From an uncultured Lachnospiraceae bacterium (lineage in GTDB: Bacteria; Bacillota; Clostridia; Lachnospirales; Lachnospiraceae), in the NCBI GenBank assembly GCA_910579735.1, contig CAJTUZ010000002.1, positions 1 through 64,000 of the forward strand: 64,000 nucleotides of DNA, read 5' to 3'. The number at the start of each line of letters is the position of its first letter. Position 1 is the first letter of the stretch. Made by a program: the position numbers and the translations under genes. The notes beneath the pieces are model-generated. The model had not been told where the DNA came from and did no database searches. It saw only the letters and a list, made by a program, of their open reading frames with translations. Below are positions 1 to 8,160 of the stretch, piece by piece.

Positions 1-57
1 TTATACATCATATCCTTGTGTATTAGGTGTCAACTAAAATGATACAACATCATTCAG

Positions 58-336
58 ATGTTGTCGGCAAGGTATGACAGCGAGCAAGAGGAACTGACAG
101 CCAAGATAAAGGAACTTGAAAAAAGTGCCATAGCGGACAAGGAGCAGTTATCTTCCATTGAGCAGTTTGCGGAGCAGATAAGCGGTTATGCAGGAATAAC
201 GGAACTCAATTTCAAGATAATCAACCAACTTATAGAAAAAATTCTTGTTTCTGAACCCGTAGAGATAGACGGGCAGAAAATTCAACGACTTACTATCCAT
301 TACAAGTTCATAGGGGCACTGGAAACCCTTGAATAA
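58..336 (+). pseudogene. C-terminal remnant of a large serine recombinase
   Basis: The 92 residues resemble the C-terminal coiled and DUF4368-like part of large serine recombinases of conjugative and mobilisable elements. Visible features are ARYDSEQEEL, then a Glu/Lys-rich helix, then the NFKIINQLIEKILV and HYKFIG segments. The frame is closed upstream by a TGA at 40-42, and no catalytic resolvase domain or zinc-ribbon region is present, so the gene is truncated at its 5' end. A short inverted repeat (44-51 with 57-64) sits at the break. The remnant lies just before a 34-bp sequence (375-408) that recurs at 5556-5589, so it probably marks the edge of a decayed or integrated mobile element. 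It cannot act as a recombinase in this form. The family assignment is by residue pattern from memory. Confidence 0.7.
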
Positions 337-374
337 TGGATATTTTCTAAGTCACCTATTCCAACTATCCAACA

Positions 375-408
375 GAACTTGACAAAACTGCGCAAACCGG
401 ACGGGAAA
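375..408 (+). repeat. 34-bp direct repeat, left copy
   Basis: The sequence beginning GAACTTGACAAAACTGCGCA is repeated identically at 5556-5589, about 5.2 kb away. This copy lies 38 bp past the recombinase remnant stop and 110 bp before the VanR-like gene. The two copies bracket exactly the VanRS/VanY/lipoprotein module, as attachment sites or an insertion duplication would. Confidence 0.85.
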
Positions 409-517
409 AGTGAAGTAAGCCGTACAAATTCCCCGTAAATATCATAAAGGAGATGTACAAGCGCAGGAATGATGGTAAGATGAGACTGATGGAGAAAATG
501 ATAAGGGGGCTGTTTTG

Positions 518-1222
518 ATGTCTGATAAAATACTGATCGTTGATGATGAAGCCGAAATTGCAGATTTAATCGAAACCTATCTGCAAAACGAAGATTATTC
601 CGTCTACAAGTTTTATTCTGCACAAAAAGCATGGGAATGTATTCAGACGATGGAATTTGATCTTGCCGTTTTGGACGTTATGATGCCGGATATCGATGGC
701 CTGACCCTGTGCCGGAAAATCAGGAACGAGCATACCTATCCGATTATCATGCTGACAGCCAGGGATGGTGAGATGGATAAGATTACGGGACTTACGCTCG
801 GAGCGGACGATTATATCACCAAGCCTTTCCTGCCCCTTGAACTTGTGGCAAGAATAAAATCGCAGCTTCGGCGGTATAAAAAGTATAATCCGGCACATAC
901 GGAAGCGGAGGAAAACGACATACTGATCCATATGGGACTGGTAATGAATGTGAGAACATATGAATGTTCTTTAAACGGAAAGGCTCTCGTGCTGACGCCG
1001 ACAGAATTTTCTATTCTGCGTATTCTTTTGGAGAATAAGGGAAGTGTGATCAGTGCAGAAGAATTATTCCACAGGATATGGCAGGACGAATATTATTGTA
1101 AGGCAAATAACACGATTCCGGTACATGTGAGACATTTGCGGGAAAAATTAAACGATACGTTGAATAAACCGATGTATATTAAGACAATATGGGGAGTTGG
1201 GTATAAAATTGAAGAAGCCTGA
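518..1222 (+). CDS. VanR-like OmpR-family response regulator
   Basis: This is a 234-aa cytoplasmic transcription regulator. The N-terminal receiver domain (about residues 1-120) shows the acidic pair in ILIVDDEAEIADLIE, the phosphoacceptor Asp in LAVLDVMMPDIDG, the switch Thr in IIMLTAR and the Lys in DDYITKPF. A C-terminal winged helix (about 135-234) ends in KTIWGVGYKIE. The overall sequence resembles VanR of glycopeptide-resistance operons (for example KILIVDDE, HTYPIIML, KITGL.LGADDYITKPF). ATG 518 is preferred over TTG 515 because AAGGGGG (503-509) is well spaced. The end overlaps the kinase gene by 26 nt, as vanR and vanS do in known operons. It probably responds to cell-wall stress and controls the downstream VanY-like gene. 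No D-Ala-D-Lac or D-Ala-D-Ser ligase is present, so resistance cannot be inferred. Confidence 0.9.
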   Translation: MSDKILIVDDEAEIADLIETYLQNEDYSVYKFYSAQKAWECIQTMEFDLAVLDVMMPDIDGLTLCRKIRNEHTYPIIMLTARDGEMDKITGLTLGADDYITKPFLPLELVARIKSQLRRYKKYNPAHTEAEENDILIHMGLVMNVRTYECSLNGKALVLTPTEFSILRILLENKGSVISAEELFHRIWQDEYYCKANNTIPVHVRHLREKLNDTLNKPMYIKTIWGVGYKIEEA

Positions 1223-2336
1223 AAAAGAAGAATACGCAGTATTTCAGAAAAAGATCATGCGCCGGTTTTGTTTTGGTATTTTCATTTCGGTATTTATCGT
1301 GATGCTTCTGTATTTATTTCTGTGGAAGCAGCGGTTTGGAGACTGGACTGTCAGCCTGTTGGAATATTTCATGAAAATAGAGCATGAACAGGCATTCTAT
1401 ATATACCATAGTTATTTCAGAGGTTATAAAGAGGTCTTTTTTGTTACGGCGATCGTGATCGTGTTTGTCTTTTTACTCTGGTATTTATTCCGATGGATGA
1501 CCCGGTATTTTCAAGAGATCAATCGGGGAATAGATGTTTTACTGCTGGAAGATGCCGAATCTGTTCATCTGTCTTCGGAAATGCTGCCTTTTGAACGGAA
1601 ACTGAATGAAGTGAAGCAGGAACTGGAGAAACAAAAGGCAGAAAAAGAGAAGGCGGTACGGCGTAAGGATGAATTGGTCATGTATCTTGCCCATGATATC
1701 CGTACGCCTTTGACTTCCGTGATCGGTTATCTGAATCTGTTGGAGGAAGATTCGGACATGCCTGCAAAACAGAGGGCAAAACATGTGCATATTGCGCTTG
1801 AAAAAGCGAACCGCCTGGAAGAGATGATCAATGAATTTTTTGAGATTACCCGATTAAACTCGGGGCAGATCCGGTTATCAAAGGAGAGCATCAATCTGTA
1901 TTATATGCTGGTACAGTTGTGTGATGAAATGTCCCCTGTTCTGGCTGTTCATGGAAATACAGTGGCGCTGCACCTCGATGAAGATATGGACATCTGCGCT
2001 GATCCGGATAAGATTGCAAGAGTATTTGGGAATATTTTAAAAAATGCGGCGGCTTATAGCTATCCGGGATCAGAGATCATCATTACGGCCGAAGAAGCGG
2101 ACACGTATATGACCATTTCTTTTCAGAATAAAGGGGAAAATATTCCGGAAGAAAAACTGTCGCTGCTGTTTCATAAATTTTACCGTATGGATGCTTCCCG
2201 TGTATCGGATACAGGAGGAACCGGTCTTGGACTTGCGATCGCAAAGGAGATCGTATCTTTGCATGACGGTGAGATCCGGGCGGCGAGTGAAAATGAGACG
2301 ATCACATTCACCCTCCGGCTGCCGCTTCCCGAATAA
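1197..2336 (+). CDS. VanS-like membrane sensor histidine kinase
   Basis: This 379-aa kinase is the partner of the VanR-like regulator. Two transmembrane segments (about residues 22-45 and 80-100) flank a short external loop. They are followed by a linker with a coiled region, the phosphoacceptor box VMYLAHDIRTPLTS and an ATPase domain with N-box NILKNAAAYS and G-boxes ending GGTGLGLAIAKEI. Spacing and wording closely match VanS (for example MPAKQRAKHVHI and FFEITR). A TTG start at 1197, overlapping the regulator gene and reading GIKLKK, parallels the TTG start I recall for vanS of Tn1546-type operons; an internal ATG would remove the membrane region. The ligand sensed is unknown; glycopeptide or cell-wall damage is an inference from homology. 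Confidence 0.88.
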   Translation: MGIKLKKPEKEEYAVFQKKIMRRFCFGIFISVFIVMLLYLFLWKQRFGDWTVSLLEYFMKIEHEQAFYIYHSYFRGYKEVFFVTAIVIVFVFLLWYLFRWMTRYFQEINRGIDVLLLEDAESVHLSSEMLPFERKLNEVKQELEKQKAEKEKAVRRKDELVMYLAHDIRTPLTSVIGYLNLLEEDSDMPAKQRAKHVHIALEKANRLEEMINEFFEITRLNSGQIRLSKESINLYYMLVQLCDEMSPVLAVHGNTVALHLDEDMDICADPDKIARVFGNILKNAAAYSYPGSEIIITAEEADTYMTISFQNKGENIPEEKLSLLFHKFYRMDASRVSDTGGTGLGLAIAKEIVSLHDGEIRAASENETITFTLRLPLPE

Positions 2337-2352
2337 ATGCTCCTTCGCACAA

Positions 2353-2369
2353 TCTTAATATTTTCTTAA
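2353..2369 (+). promoter_or_regulatory. Candidate VanR-type binding site
   Basis: Two direct TCTTAA hexamers start at 2353 and 2364, exactly 11 bp apart in an AT-rich stretch upstream of the VanY-like gene. OmpR/PhoB-type dimers typically bind direct repeats at about one-turn (10-11 bp) spacing. Assignment to this regulator is inference. Confidence 0.35.
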
Positions 2370-2396
2370 ACTTTTTTTCAAATAGTGTTAAAGTTG

Positions 2397-2441
2397 ATCA
2401 TGCGCCTGTTCAGTACAATGAGTACTGTACAGGCGCATGAT
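2397..2441 (+). terminator. Long hairpin between kinase and VanY-like genes
   Basis: Arms 2397-2416 and 2422-2441 pair over 20 bp with one mismatch around a 5-nt loop, followed by a T-rich TTTATTTT. This looks like an intrinsic terminator after the two-component pair. It ends only 30 bp before the next start codon, so it could instead be an attenuator or operator for the VanY-like gene. Confidence 0.6.
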
Positions 2442-2470
2442 TTATTTTGCTGCGAAAGGAGAGTTTCAAT

Positions 2471-3220
2471 ATGGGAGAAAGAAACAGCAGAAATGTGCGA
2501 AGGCGTAAACGCATGAAGCAGAAACGACAGATGTGGTCTGTTGTGATATTCCTTCTTTTTTGTATTACGGCTGCGGCTTTTATGGGAGGATTTGCTGCCG
2601 GTTGTTCATGGCAGAAGAAAACAGGACGCAACGGCACGGTGCAGTACGATTCCGGTGATGAGGTCCCGGATGAACAGTGGAACCTGTTACTGGTCAACAG
2701 ACAGAATCCGGTTCCGGATGGGTATGCGGTGAATCTGGTGGAAGTAGAAGGCGGCGAGTGTGTGGATGAACGTATATACGAACCTTTGATGGAAATGCTG
2801 GAAGATGCGAGAGAAGCCAATTGGGATCAGCTGCCCCGCGTGGTCTCCGGGTATCGGACAGCAGAAAGACAGAAACAGCTTTATGATGAGAAACTGGACG
2901 AATACAGGAAGCAGGGATATTCAGATGAGGAAGCGAAAGAACTGACCAGTCAGCAGGTAGCGGAGCCGGGTTACAGTGAGCATCAGCTTGGATGCGCGGT
3001 AGATATCAATGGCGCGACGTATGACGTTTATTTCTGGCTTCAGGAAAACAGTTATAAATATGGTTTCATTTTCCGTTATCCCGGATACAAAACAGAGATT
3101 ACCGGCGTAACGGAAGAAGTCTGGCATTACCGCTATGTAGGTGTTGAAACCGCGGCAGAAATGTATGAACAGGGTATTTGTCTGGAAGAATATGCAGAAA
3201 GGATGGAGATGACAAAATGA
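2471..3220 (+). CDS. VanY-like D-alanyl-D-alanine carboxypeptidase
   Basis: This 249-aa extracytoplasmic zinc peptidase would trim the terminal D-Ala from peptidoglycan stem peptides. A basic N-terminus is followed by one hydrophobic segment (about residues 23-45) that ends in AAGC, so it is either a membrane anchor or an atypical lipobox. The catalytic domain has the substrate Arg in VVSGYRTAERQ, the zinc motif SEHQLGCAVD (His171, Asp178) and EVWHYRYVG (catalytic Glu216, zinc His219), all intact. ATG 2471 follows GAAAGGAGAG at good distance; the longer TTG reading lacks such a site. The gene is translationally coupled to the next lipoprotein through ATGA. VanY-type enzymes in known clusters reduce glycopeptide targets. 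Here it may serve ordinary wall remodelling under the VanRS-like pair. Confidence 0.88.
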   Translation: MGERNSRNVRRRKRMKQKRQMWSVVIFLLFCITAAAFMGGFAAGCSWQKKTGRNGTVQYDSGDEVPDEQWNLLLVNRQNPVPDGYAVNLVEVEGGECVDERIYEPLMEMLEDAREANWDQLPRVVSGYRTAERQKQLYDEKLDEYRKQGYSDEEAKELTSQQVAEPGYSEHQLGCAVDINGATYDVYFWLQENSYKYGFIFRYPGYKTEITGVTEEVWHYRYVGVETAAEMYEQGICLEEYAERMEMTK

Positions 3221-5538
3221 AAAAGACGACAGGATCGGGAAGGCTTTTTTTACTTTTTATAATGATCATATTGCTTATACCGGGATGCGGAAAACAGGAG
3301 GGGATGAAAGATGCTGCCGGATTGGACAGCGGGGAAGAGAGCGGCGGAGAACAGACGACAATGGGCAGGTATGTGGAAACGGAAACCGATCTGCCGGTAC
3401 AGTTGGAGGGGCCTGCAGGAATCTATAAGATGTCGGCAGGAAAACTGGTAATCTTTGACGGACAGGGGAGTTTTCTTGTGTCGGAGAACAATGGAACTTC
3501 CTGGGAGAGCAGCAGCAGACAGTGGATTTTACAAAAAGCTGCCGACGCTTATGTTATGGATGCGAAGATGGATTCTAAGGGTACCATCGGTATGATATAT
3601 GCGGAAAATACCGAAGAAAGCGATACCTCCGAATCCATGTTCCAATCCGTTTTAAACTGTGTGCTGCTTATGCCGGACGAAACGGTTATTCCGGTTGACT
3701 TTTCAAATAGCGGATATGAAGAAACCATCGACAGATTCTGGATCTCGGAAACGGACCGGTATTTTGTGACAACGATGGAGGGAAGCATCTATGAAGTGAA
3801 GGAAGATGGCAGCAGTGAATTGTATCTGCTTACGGAAGGAAGTCCTCAGACCATACAGTTTCAGGGAAATCTGATGATCATAGACGGATATGATTTTAAG
3901 TCTCCGCTTCTTTATGATATGGAAAATAAAGAATATATAGAAGATGAAGTACTGGAAGCGTTTGTGGCAGAAAATTATGCGGACAGAGGTTTTAACGGCT
4001 CCGGCTGGCATCAGCTGTGTCTCTTTCCGGGAGAAGAAGGCGTGATCTATCTGGCAGGAGAAAACGGACTGCACCGGCATGTTATAGGCGGCGCTGCAAT
4101 GGAGCAGATCATCGATGGAAGATTGTCACGTCTTGGCAGTCCGCAGTATGGTATTGCGGGTATGGTATATTTGGAAACAGGAGAATTTCTGGCAGCGTCC
4201 AGTCACGGAACACTGATAAAGTTTACATATGATCCTGATAAGGAGGCTGTTCCGCAGGAGAGGCTTAAAGTATACAGTTTGGAAAAAAACGGCGATATGG
4301 ATGCGGCAGTATCCTTTTATCAGTTACAGAATCCGGATGTTTTGGTGGAATATGAAATCGGCATGGAAGAAGGGGAAGCCGTTACTATGGAAGATGCGGT
4401 CAAAAAGCTGAATACGAAGATTATGGCAGGGGAAGGGCCTGACATATTGATGTTGGATGGACTGCCCATGGATTCTTACATAGAAAAAGGGATACTTTAT
4501 GATCTGCATGATATGGCTGAAGAGTTCGACGGAGAGGTATTTGAAAATCTGTTCCTTGCGTTTGAAGAAGAAGACCGGATATATGCGGTTCCCGGACAGG
4601 TCAGATTTCCGGTTCTGCTGGGAAAAAAGAGCGATATTTCCGGTCTGAAAGGGTTGTCCGCCATGGCAGACGGTATCGAATGGATGCGCAGAAATGATCA
4701 GGGAAATGATCTGCTCGGTTTATGTTCTGAAAAAGCGGTTATGAAAGTTTGTGCGATGGTTTCTGCCCAGCAATGGAAGAGCGGGGGGGAAGGAATCGAC
4801 ATGGACGCCATAGAAGCGTTTCTGATACAGGCCAAACGTATTTATGAGGCACAGATGAACGGGTTGGATGAAGAAAATACGGAAAGACTTTTTTCGGCGA
4901 ATGAAAATTATACGCAGAACGCAGGGGAAAACTGGGCATACGATCTGATCAATTATGGATTTTATATGGATTATGCGGCAGGTTATTCCGATATTTTTGT
5001 CGGCGTAAGCGGCTCGCCGCGCAGCTACACGGAAATGATTTCCGTATCTAAGGTGAAAGGATTCGAAGATACCGTGCTGGTACCGATGGAAGGGGAAAAC
5101 GGACGTGTGTTTATACCGGAAAACATTTTGGGGATCAATGCGGCGACACAGAAGATGGAGCTGGCAGAAGACTTCATGAAAACGTTTTTTGGTAAGGAAA
5201 ATCAGTGTCATGTAAGCGGATATGCAATAAACAAAGAAGCATTGGAAGACGCATTTTCTCCCGGTACAGATGAGATCGGGGAAAACGGGGAATATGGAAA
5301 GATCGGTATGATCTATGAGGACGGCCGGGAACTTCTGCTGGATATTTTTATACCTGCGGAGGAGGAGATTGCCGTGGTGAAAGAGTGGATGGAGTCGGCC
5401 GGGGCAGCTTATATAGAAGATAGAGTTATGGAGGAATGCATTTTTACGGAAGGCTCTGCGTTTATTCTTGGCGGGCAGAAAATAGACGAGGCGCTGGAGG
5501 CCATTGAAGAAAAGCTGGCGATTTATATGACCGAATAG
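3217..5538 (+). CDS. Lipoprotein with propeller-like N-domain and solute-binding C-domain
   Basis: This 773-aa exported lipoprotein has a signal peptide ending in the lipobox LIPGC (Cys about residue 24). The next 330 or so residues are beta-rich, with an Asp-box-like SENNGTSWES, suggesting a propeller. From about residue 345 the sequence resembles family-1 extracellular solute-binding proteins: RLKVYSLEKNGDMDAAVSFY, then GEGPDILMLDGLPMDSYIEKG. ATG 3217 overlaps the VanY-like stop by 4 nt and follows an AAAGGATGGAG site. The protein is much longer than usual binding proteins (about 420-550 aa), and no permease or ATPase genes follow. It may be a surface sensor or accessory rather than transporter component. 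A 34-bp repeat follows within 20 bp. Domain calls are by pattern; ligand unknown. Confidence 0.75.
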   Translation: MKKTTGSGRLFLLFIMIILLIPGCGKQEGMKDAAGLDSGEESGGEQTTMGRYVETETDLPVQLEGPAGIYKMSAGKLVIFDGQGSFLVSENNGTSWESSSRQWILQKAADAYVMDAKMDSKGTIGMIYAENTEESDTSESMFQSVLNCVLLMPDETVIPVDFSNSGYEETIDRFWISETDRYFVTTMEGSIYEVKEDGSSELYLLTEGSPQTIQFQGNLMIIDGYDFKSPLLYDMENKEYIEDEVLEAFVAENYADRGFNGSGWHQLCLFPGEEGVIYLAGENGLHRHVIGGAAMEQIIDGRLSRLGSPQYGIAGMVYLETGEFLAASSHGTLIKFTYDPDKEAVPQERLKVYSLEKNGDMDAAVSFYQLQNPDVLVEYEIGMEEGEAVTMEDAVKKLNTKIMAGEGPDILMLDGLPMDSYIEKGILYDLHDMAEEFDGEVFENLFLAFEEEDRIYAVPGQVRFPVLLGKKSDISGLKGLSAMADGIEWMRRNDQGNDLLGLCSEKAVMKVCAMVSAQQWKSGGEGIDMDAIEAFLIQAKRIYEAQMNGLDEENTERLFSANENYTQNAGENWAYDLINYGFYMDYAAGYSDIFVGVSGSPRSYTEMISVSKVKGFEDTVLVPMEGENGRVFIPENILGINAATQKMELAEDFMKTFFGKENQCHVSGYAINKEALEDAFSPGTDEIGENGEYGKIGMIYEDGRELLLDIFIPAEEEIAVVKEWMESAGAAYIEDRVMEECIFTEGSAFILGGQKIDEALEAIEEKLAIYMTE

Positions 5539-5555
5539 GATCAGCGCTTTATGCC

Positions 5556-5589
5556 GAACTTGACAAAACTGCGCAAACCGGACGGGAAA
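5556..5589 (+). repeat. 34-bp direct repeat, right copy
   Basis: This is an identical copy of 375-408, lying 17 bp after the stop of the propeller/solute-binding lipoprotein gene. The surrounding bases differ from those at the left copy, so identity is confined to this short core. Confidence 0.85.
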
Positions 5590-5637
5590 TATGAGATGTG
5601 TATATGATATGATAATCATGTTTTCATAAATATCAGG

Positions 5638-5654
5638 TGTTTCACAATTGCCTG
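5638..5654 (-). repeat. Possible degenerate end of the intergenic repeat family
   Basis: On the minus strand this reads CAGGCAATTGTGAAACA, matching 15 of 17 bases with the left end of the palindromic element at 49171. No partner arm is seen nearby, so it may be a relic or chance. Confidence 0.25.
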
Positions 5655-5682
5655 TTTCATGAACGAAAGAAGGGAGAATCTA

Positions 5683-6618
5683 ATGAAAGCAGCAGTTTTA
5701 GGAACGGGTTTCGGCGCATACCATGTGGAGTTATATTCGAAAATGCCGCAGATCGACAGTATTGTCGTATGGGGAAGAAACGAAGAGAAATTACGGGATC
5801 TGCAAAATAAGCATCACGTTGAAACCACAATGGATATGGACAGAATCTGGAATGATGGTAAGATTGAATTAGTGGATATCTGCCTTCCCAATCATCTGCA
5901 TAAGGAAACGGCGTGCAAAGCGCTTCATGCCGGAAAGCATGTTTTTATCGAAACGCCCGTAGCGGAGTCTTTGGCGGATGCGGAAACTATCCTGGAGACA
6001 GCGGAGCAGTGCGGCAGAAGGGCGTTTGTAGACCTGTTTGTGCGGTTCGAATATGCCTATCAATATCTTTACCAGGTGATAAAAGAAAATAAATACGGCC
6101 GCCTGAAGGAATTACAGGTAAAAAGGGAAACGCCGCCCTGGTGGGGAAATCTTGACAGCGCGCATATCGGACTGAATCTCATGATACATGATATGGACTT
6201 TGTCATAAGATGCATGGGAGAGGCAAAGCACATTTCCGTAAACGGGATCGATGTGCGAAAAGAGCAGTCGTTAGTAACGGCCTGCTTACAATATGAAGAT
6301 TCCAGCGCTTATGTCAGAGGCGCTTCGGCGATGCCTGGGGCATATCCTTTTTCCGTTGGTTACGAGGCCGTTATGGAAAATGCAGTGATCCGCTTTTATG
6401 AGGATGGCTGCGCCGATGGACGGACGGACACGAAACTGGAATTGTTCCTTGCGCATGAAAGAACGGAGATTCCTCTGCCGCAGACAGACTGCTATCAGGC
6501 AGCGCTTTCGCATGTGATACAGTGTCTGAAAGAAGACGCGGCATCCTGCCTTGCCATCGAAGAGGCGGTCCGTACCCTGAAAGCGGTGTTGACTATGAAT
6601 CAGGCGATGGAGAAATGA
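5683..6618 (+). CDS. Gfo/Idh/MocA-family NAD(P)-dependent oxidoreductase
   Basis: This 311-aa cytoplasmic protein has an N-terminal Rossmann fold with the dinucleotide loop AVLGTGFGAYH and a C-terminal domain containing HIGLNLMIHDMDFVIR. Family members oxidise or reduce sugars, inositols or related polyols. ATG 5683 has AGAAGGGAG just upstream, whereas ATG 5659 has none. The strongly conserved EKP motif, whose Lys is usually catalytic, reads ETP here (FIETPVAES), so standard dehydrogenase chemistry is doubtful. It is followed after 28 nt by an AraC-family regulator gene on the same strand. Substrate unknown. Confidence 0.85.
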   Translation: MKAAVLGTGFGAYHVELYSKMPQIDSIVVWGRNEEKLRDLQNKHHVETTMDMDRIWNDGKIELVDICLPNHLHKETACKALHAGKHVFIETPVAESLADAETILETAEQCGRRAFVDLFVRFEYAYQYLYQVIKENKYGRLKELQVKRETPPWWGNLDSAHIGLNLMIHDMDFVIRCMGEAKHISVNGIDVRKEQSLVTACLQYEDSSAYVRGASAMPGAYPFSVGYEAVMENAVIRFYEDGCADGRTDTKLELFLAHERTEIPLPQTDCYQAALSHVIQCLKEDAASCLAIEEAVRTLKAVLTMNQAMEK

Positions 6619-6646
6619 GCATGAGGAGAAAAAGGAGACGGTTTTA

Positions 6647-7555
6647 ATGGAATGGATCAATATGCTGCAGAAGGCGGTTTGCTATACGGAGGAACATTTG
6701 CTGGAAGACATCCGCTTTGAGGATGTGGCAAAAGCGGTGAACGTATCACCGTATGAATTCCACAGAGCATTCAGTTTCATTACCGGCATGACTTTGAATA
6801 CTTATATCAGAAACAGAAGACTTTCCCTGGCAGGACAGGAGCTTCTCGGGACGGATTTAAAGATCATTGATATTGCCATGAAATACGGGTTCGAAACACA
6901 GGATGGATTTACGAAGGCATTTACGCGTTTTCATGGGATCGCACCGAAATATGCCAGATCTGCCGGCGCGCAGCTTGTATTATTCGGGCCGCTGACGCTC
7001 AGAGTTTCCTTTGAGGGCGGCAAAAGGATCGATTACCGGATCGAAAAAAGGGACAGACAGAAGTTTGCGGCAATCGTCAGAGATTTCCCGATAGAGATCA
7101 TTCACGAGGACGGCAATCACGATATTTCCGATTTTTGGGAGGAATGTTATGCCTGTGGCCGGATCGATGCGCTTAAGTCGCTGCAATGTGCAAAGAAAGG
7201 CAGGCTGTATGGACTCTGCGCACCGCTGCACGGACGGGAAATGAGCTTTGCATACGGCGTGGGAGTATTGCTGCATGATGAGCCGGCTGATGAAGAAGCT
7301 CTTTTCCTGAAAGAAAACGGGTATCAGTACTGGGAAACGGAAAGCTGTACGTATGCAGTGTTCCGGTGCATCGGAGAAGATGGAGACTGTATCGGCGAAG
7401 CATGGGAGAGATTCTATCAGGAATTTCTCCCTTCCGGCGGTTACCGGGTTTGTGAAGAAACGGATTACGAGGTATATTTTGATGAAAGTACGGACGGATT
7501 ATTCTGCGAACTGTGGATACCGGTCTATGTCTGCCGCCCGAACCATTCATACTGA
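6647..7555 (+). CDS. AraC-family regulator with GyrI-like ligand domain
   Basis: This 302-aa protein carries an N-terminal AraC-type DNA-binding domain (about residues 8-105). It has two helix-turn-helix units, including VNVSPYEFHRAFS, and the second-recognition helix region IAMKYGFETQDGFTKAFTRFHG. The remaining 190 or so residues resemble the GyrI-like (SOUL/Rob-type) small-molecule domain, with a Tyr/Trp-rich core and a C-terminal YEVYFDES. This is the Rob/BmrR-like arrangement used to sense drugs or small hydrophobic molecules. AAAGGAG (6631-6637) precedes the ATG. It probably forms an operon with the upstream oxidoreductase. The ligand is unknown. Confidence 0.88.
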   Translation: MEWINMLQKAVCYTEEHLLEDIRFEDVAKAVNVSPYEFHRAFSFITGMTLNTYIRNRRLSLAGQELLGTDLKIIDIAMKYGFETQDGFTKAFTRFHGIAPKYARSAGAQLVLFGPLTLRVSFEGGKRIDYRIEKRDRQKFAAIVRDFPIEIIHEDGNHDISDFWEECYACGRIDALKSLQCAKKGRLYGLCAPLHGREMSFAYGVGVLLHDEPADEEALFLKENGYQYWETESCTYAVFRCIGEDGDCIGEAWERFYQEFLPSGGYRVCEETDYEVYFDESTDGLFCELWIPVYVCRPNHSY

Positions 7556-7661
7556 TAAAATTCCGGTATCCACGCCCCATGATTATAAAAGGTTTTTTAT
7601 TTTCTCCCTTTTCGGAAAAGTGTTCCTAATGCATAAATTTTGAAATATTTGGTGTTTTTCC

Positions 7662-8042
7662 TTATTTGGCTGATATTTTTGCAAAAACGCTTTCAATGAC
7701 AAGCGTTATTGTGATAATACCACCCACCACAGAATAATAGTCTTTTCCAAATACCAAAGGCAGTAACGAAATAATTGCCGCTGCCAGTGAAAGCCAAAAA
7801 ACAGCCTTGCGCATTTTTTCTAACTTTATTGAAATCAATGCAAGCAGTAAAATGATGCAGGTAAGTAAAGCAGTTATAAATGGCGCAAAATTAGCATACC
7901 CAAACGGCGTTAAATTGAAATATGAAAATGTTTCCCTTACTCTTTCTGTTGGCGATGGTGCAAATACTAATACCGCTCCGCAAGGCAAAATTTGTAAAAT
8001 AATTGTAATAATCGGCAATATTAGCAATCTAATTTTCTTCAT
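7662..8042 (-). CDS. Small integral membrane protein of unknown function
   Basis: The product is about 126 aa with roughly four hydrophobic segments: one near the N-terminus (LLILPIITIILQILPCG), a central one (ITALLTCIILLLALI) and two more toward the C-terminus. No family motif is recognised. ATG 8042 is chosen because a GGGGGTG site lies 7 nt upstream; a GTG at 8051 overlaps that site. The stretch 7556-8160 is more AT-rich than its neighbours, which may indicate acquisition. Nothing in the neighbourhood suggests a job. Confidence 0.65.
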   Translation of the reverse strand: MKKIRLLILPIITIILQILPCGAVLVFAPSPTERVRETFSYFNLTPFGYANFAPFITALLTCIILLLALISIKLEKMRKAVFWLSLAAAIISLLPLVFGKDYYSVVGGIITITLVIESVFAKISAK

Positions 8043-8160
8043 AGTCTGCACCCCCGAAAAAATTTCGATTTTTATATTTAATTATAAAATATTTATCTGC
8101 CATTTACAATGTATATCGAAAAGTTATTACTCAATGGGTACACAATTCCGAAAAGGGAGT

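Noticed and set aside
518..3220. Complete glycopeptide-resistance operon
   Set aside because: Only regulator, kinase and carboxypeptidase relatives are present; no ligase, VanH or VanX is encoded.
4720..5619. 299-codon open frame on the minus strand
   Set aside because: It lies inside the propeller/solute-binding lipoprotein gene, has no ribosome site and is rich in Phe, His and Arg, typical of an antisense shadow.
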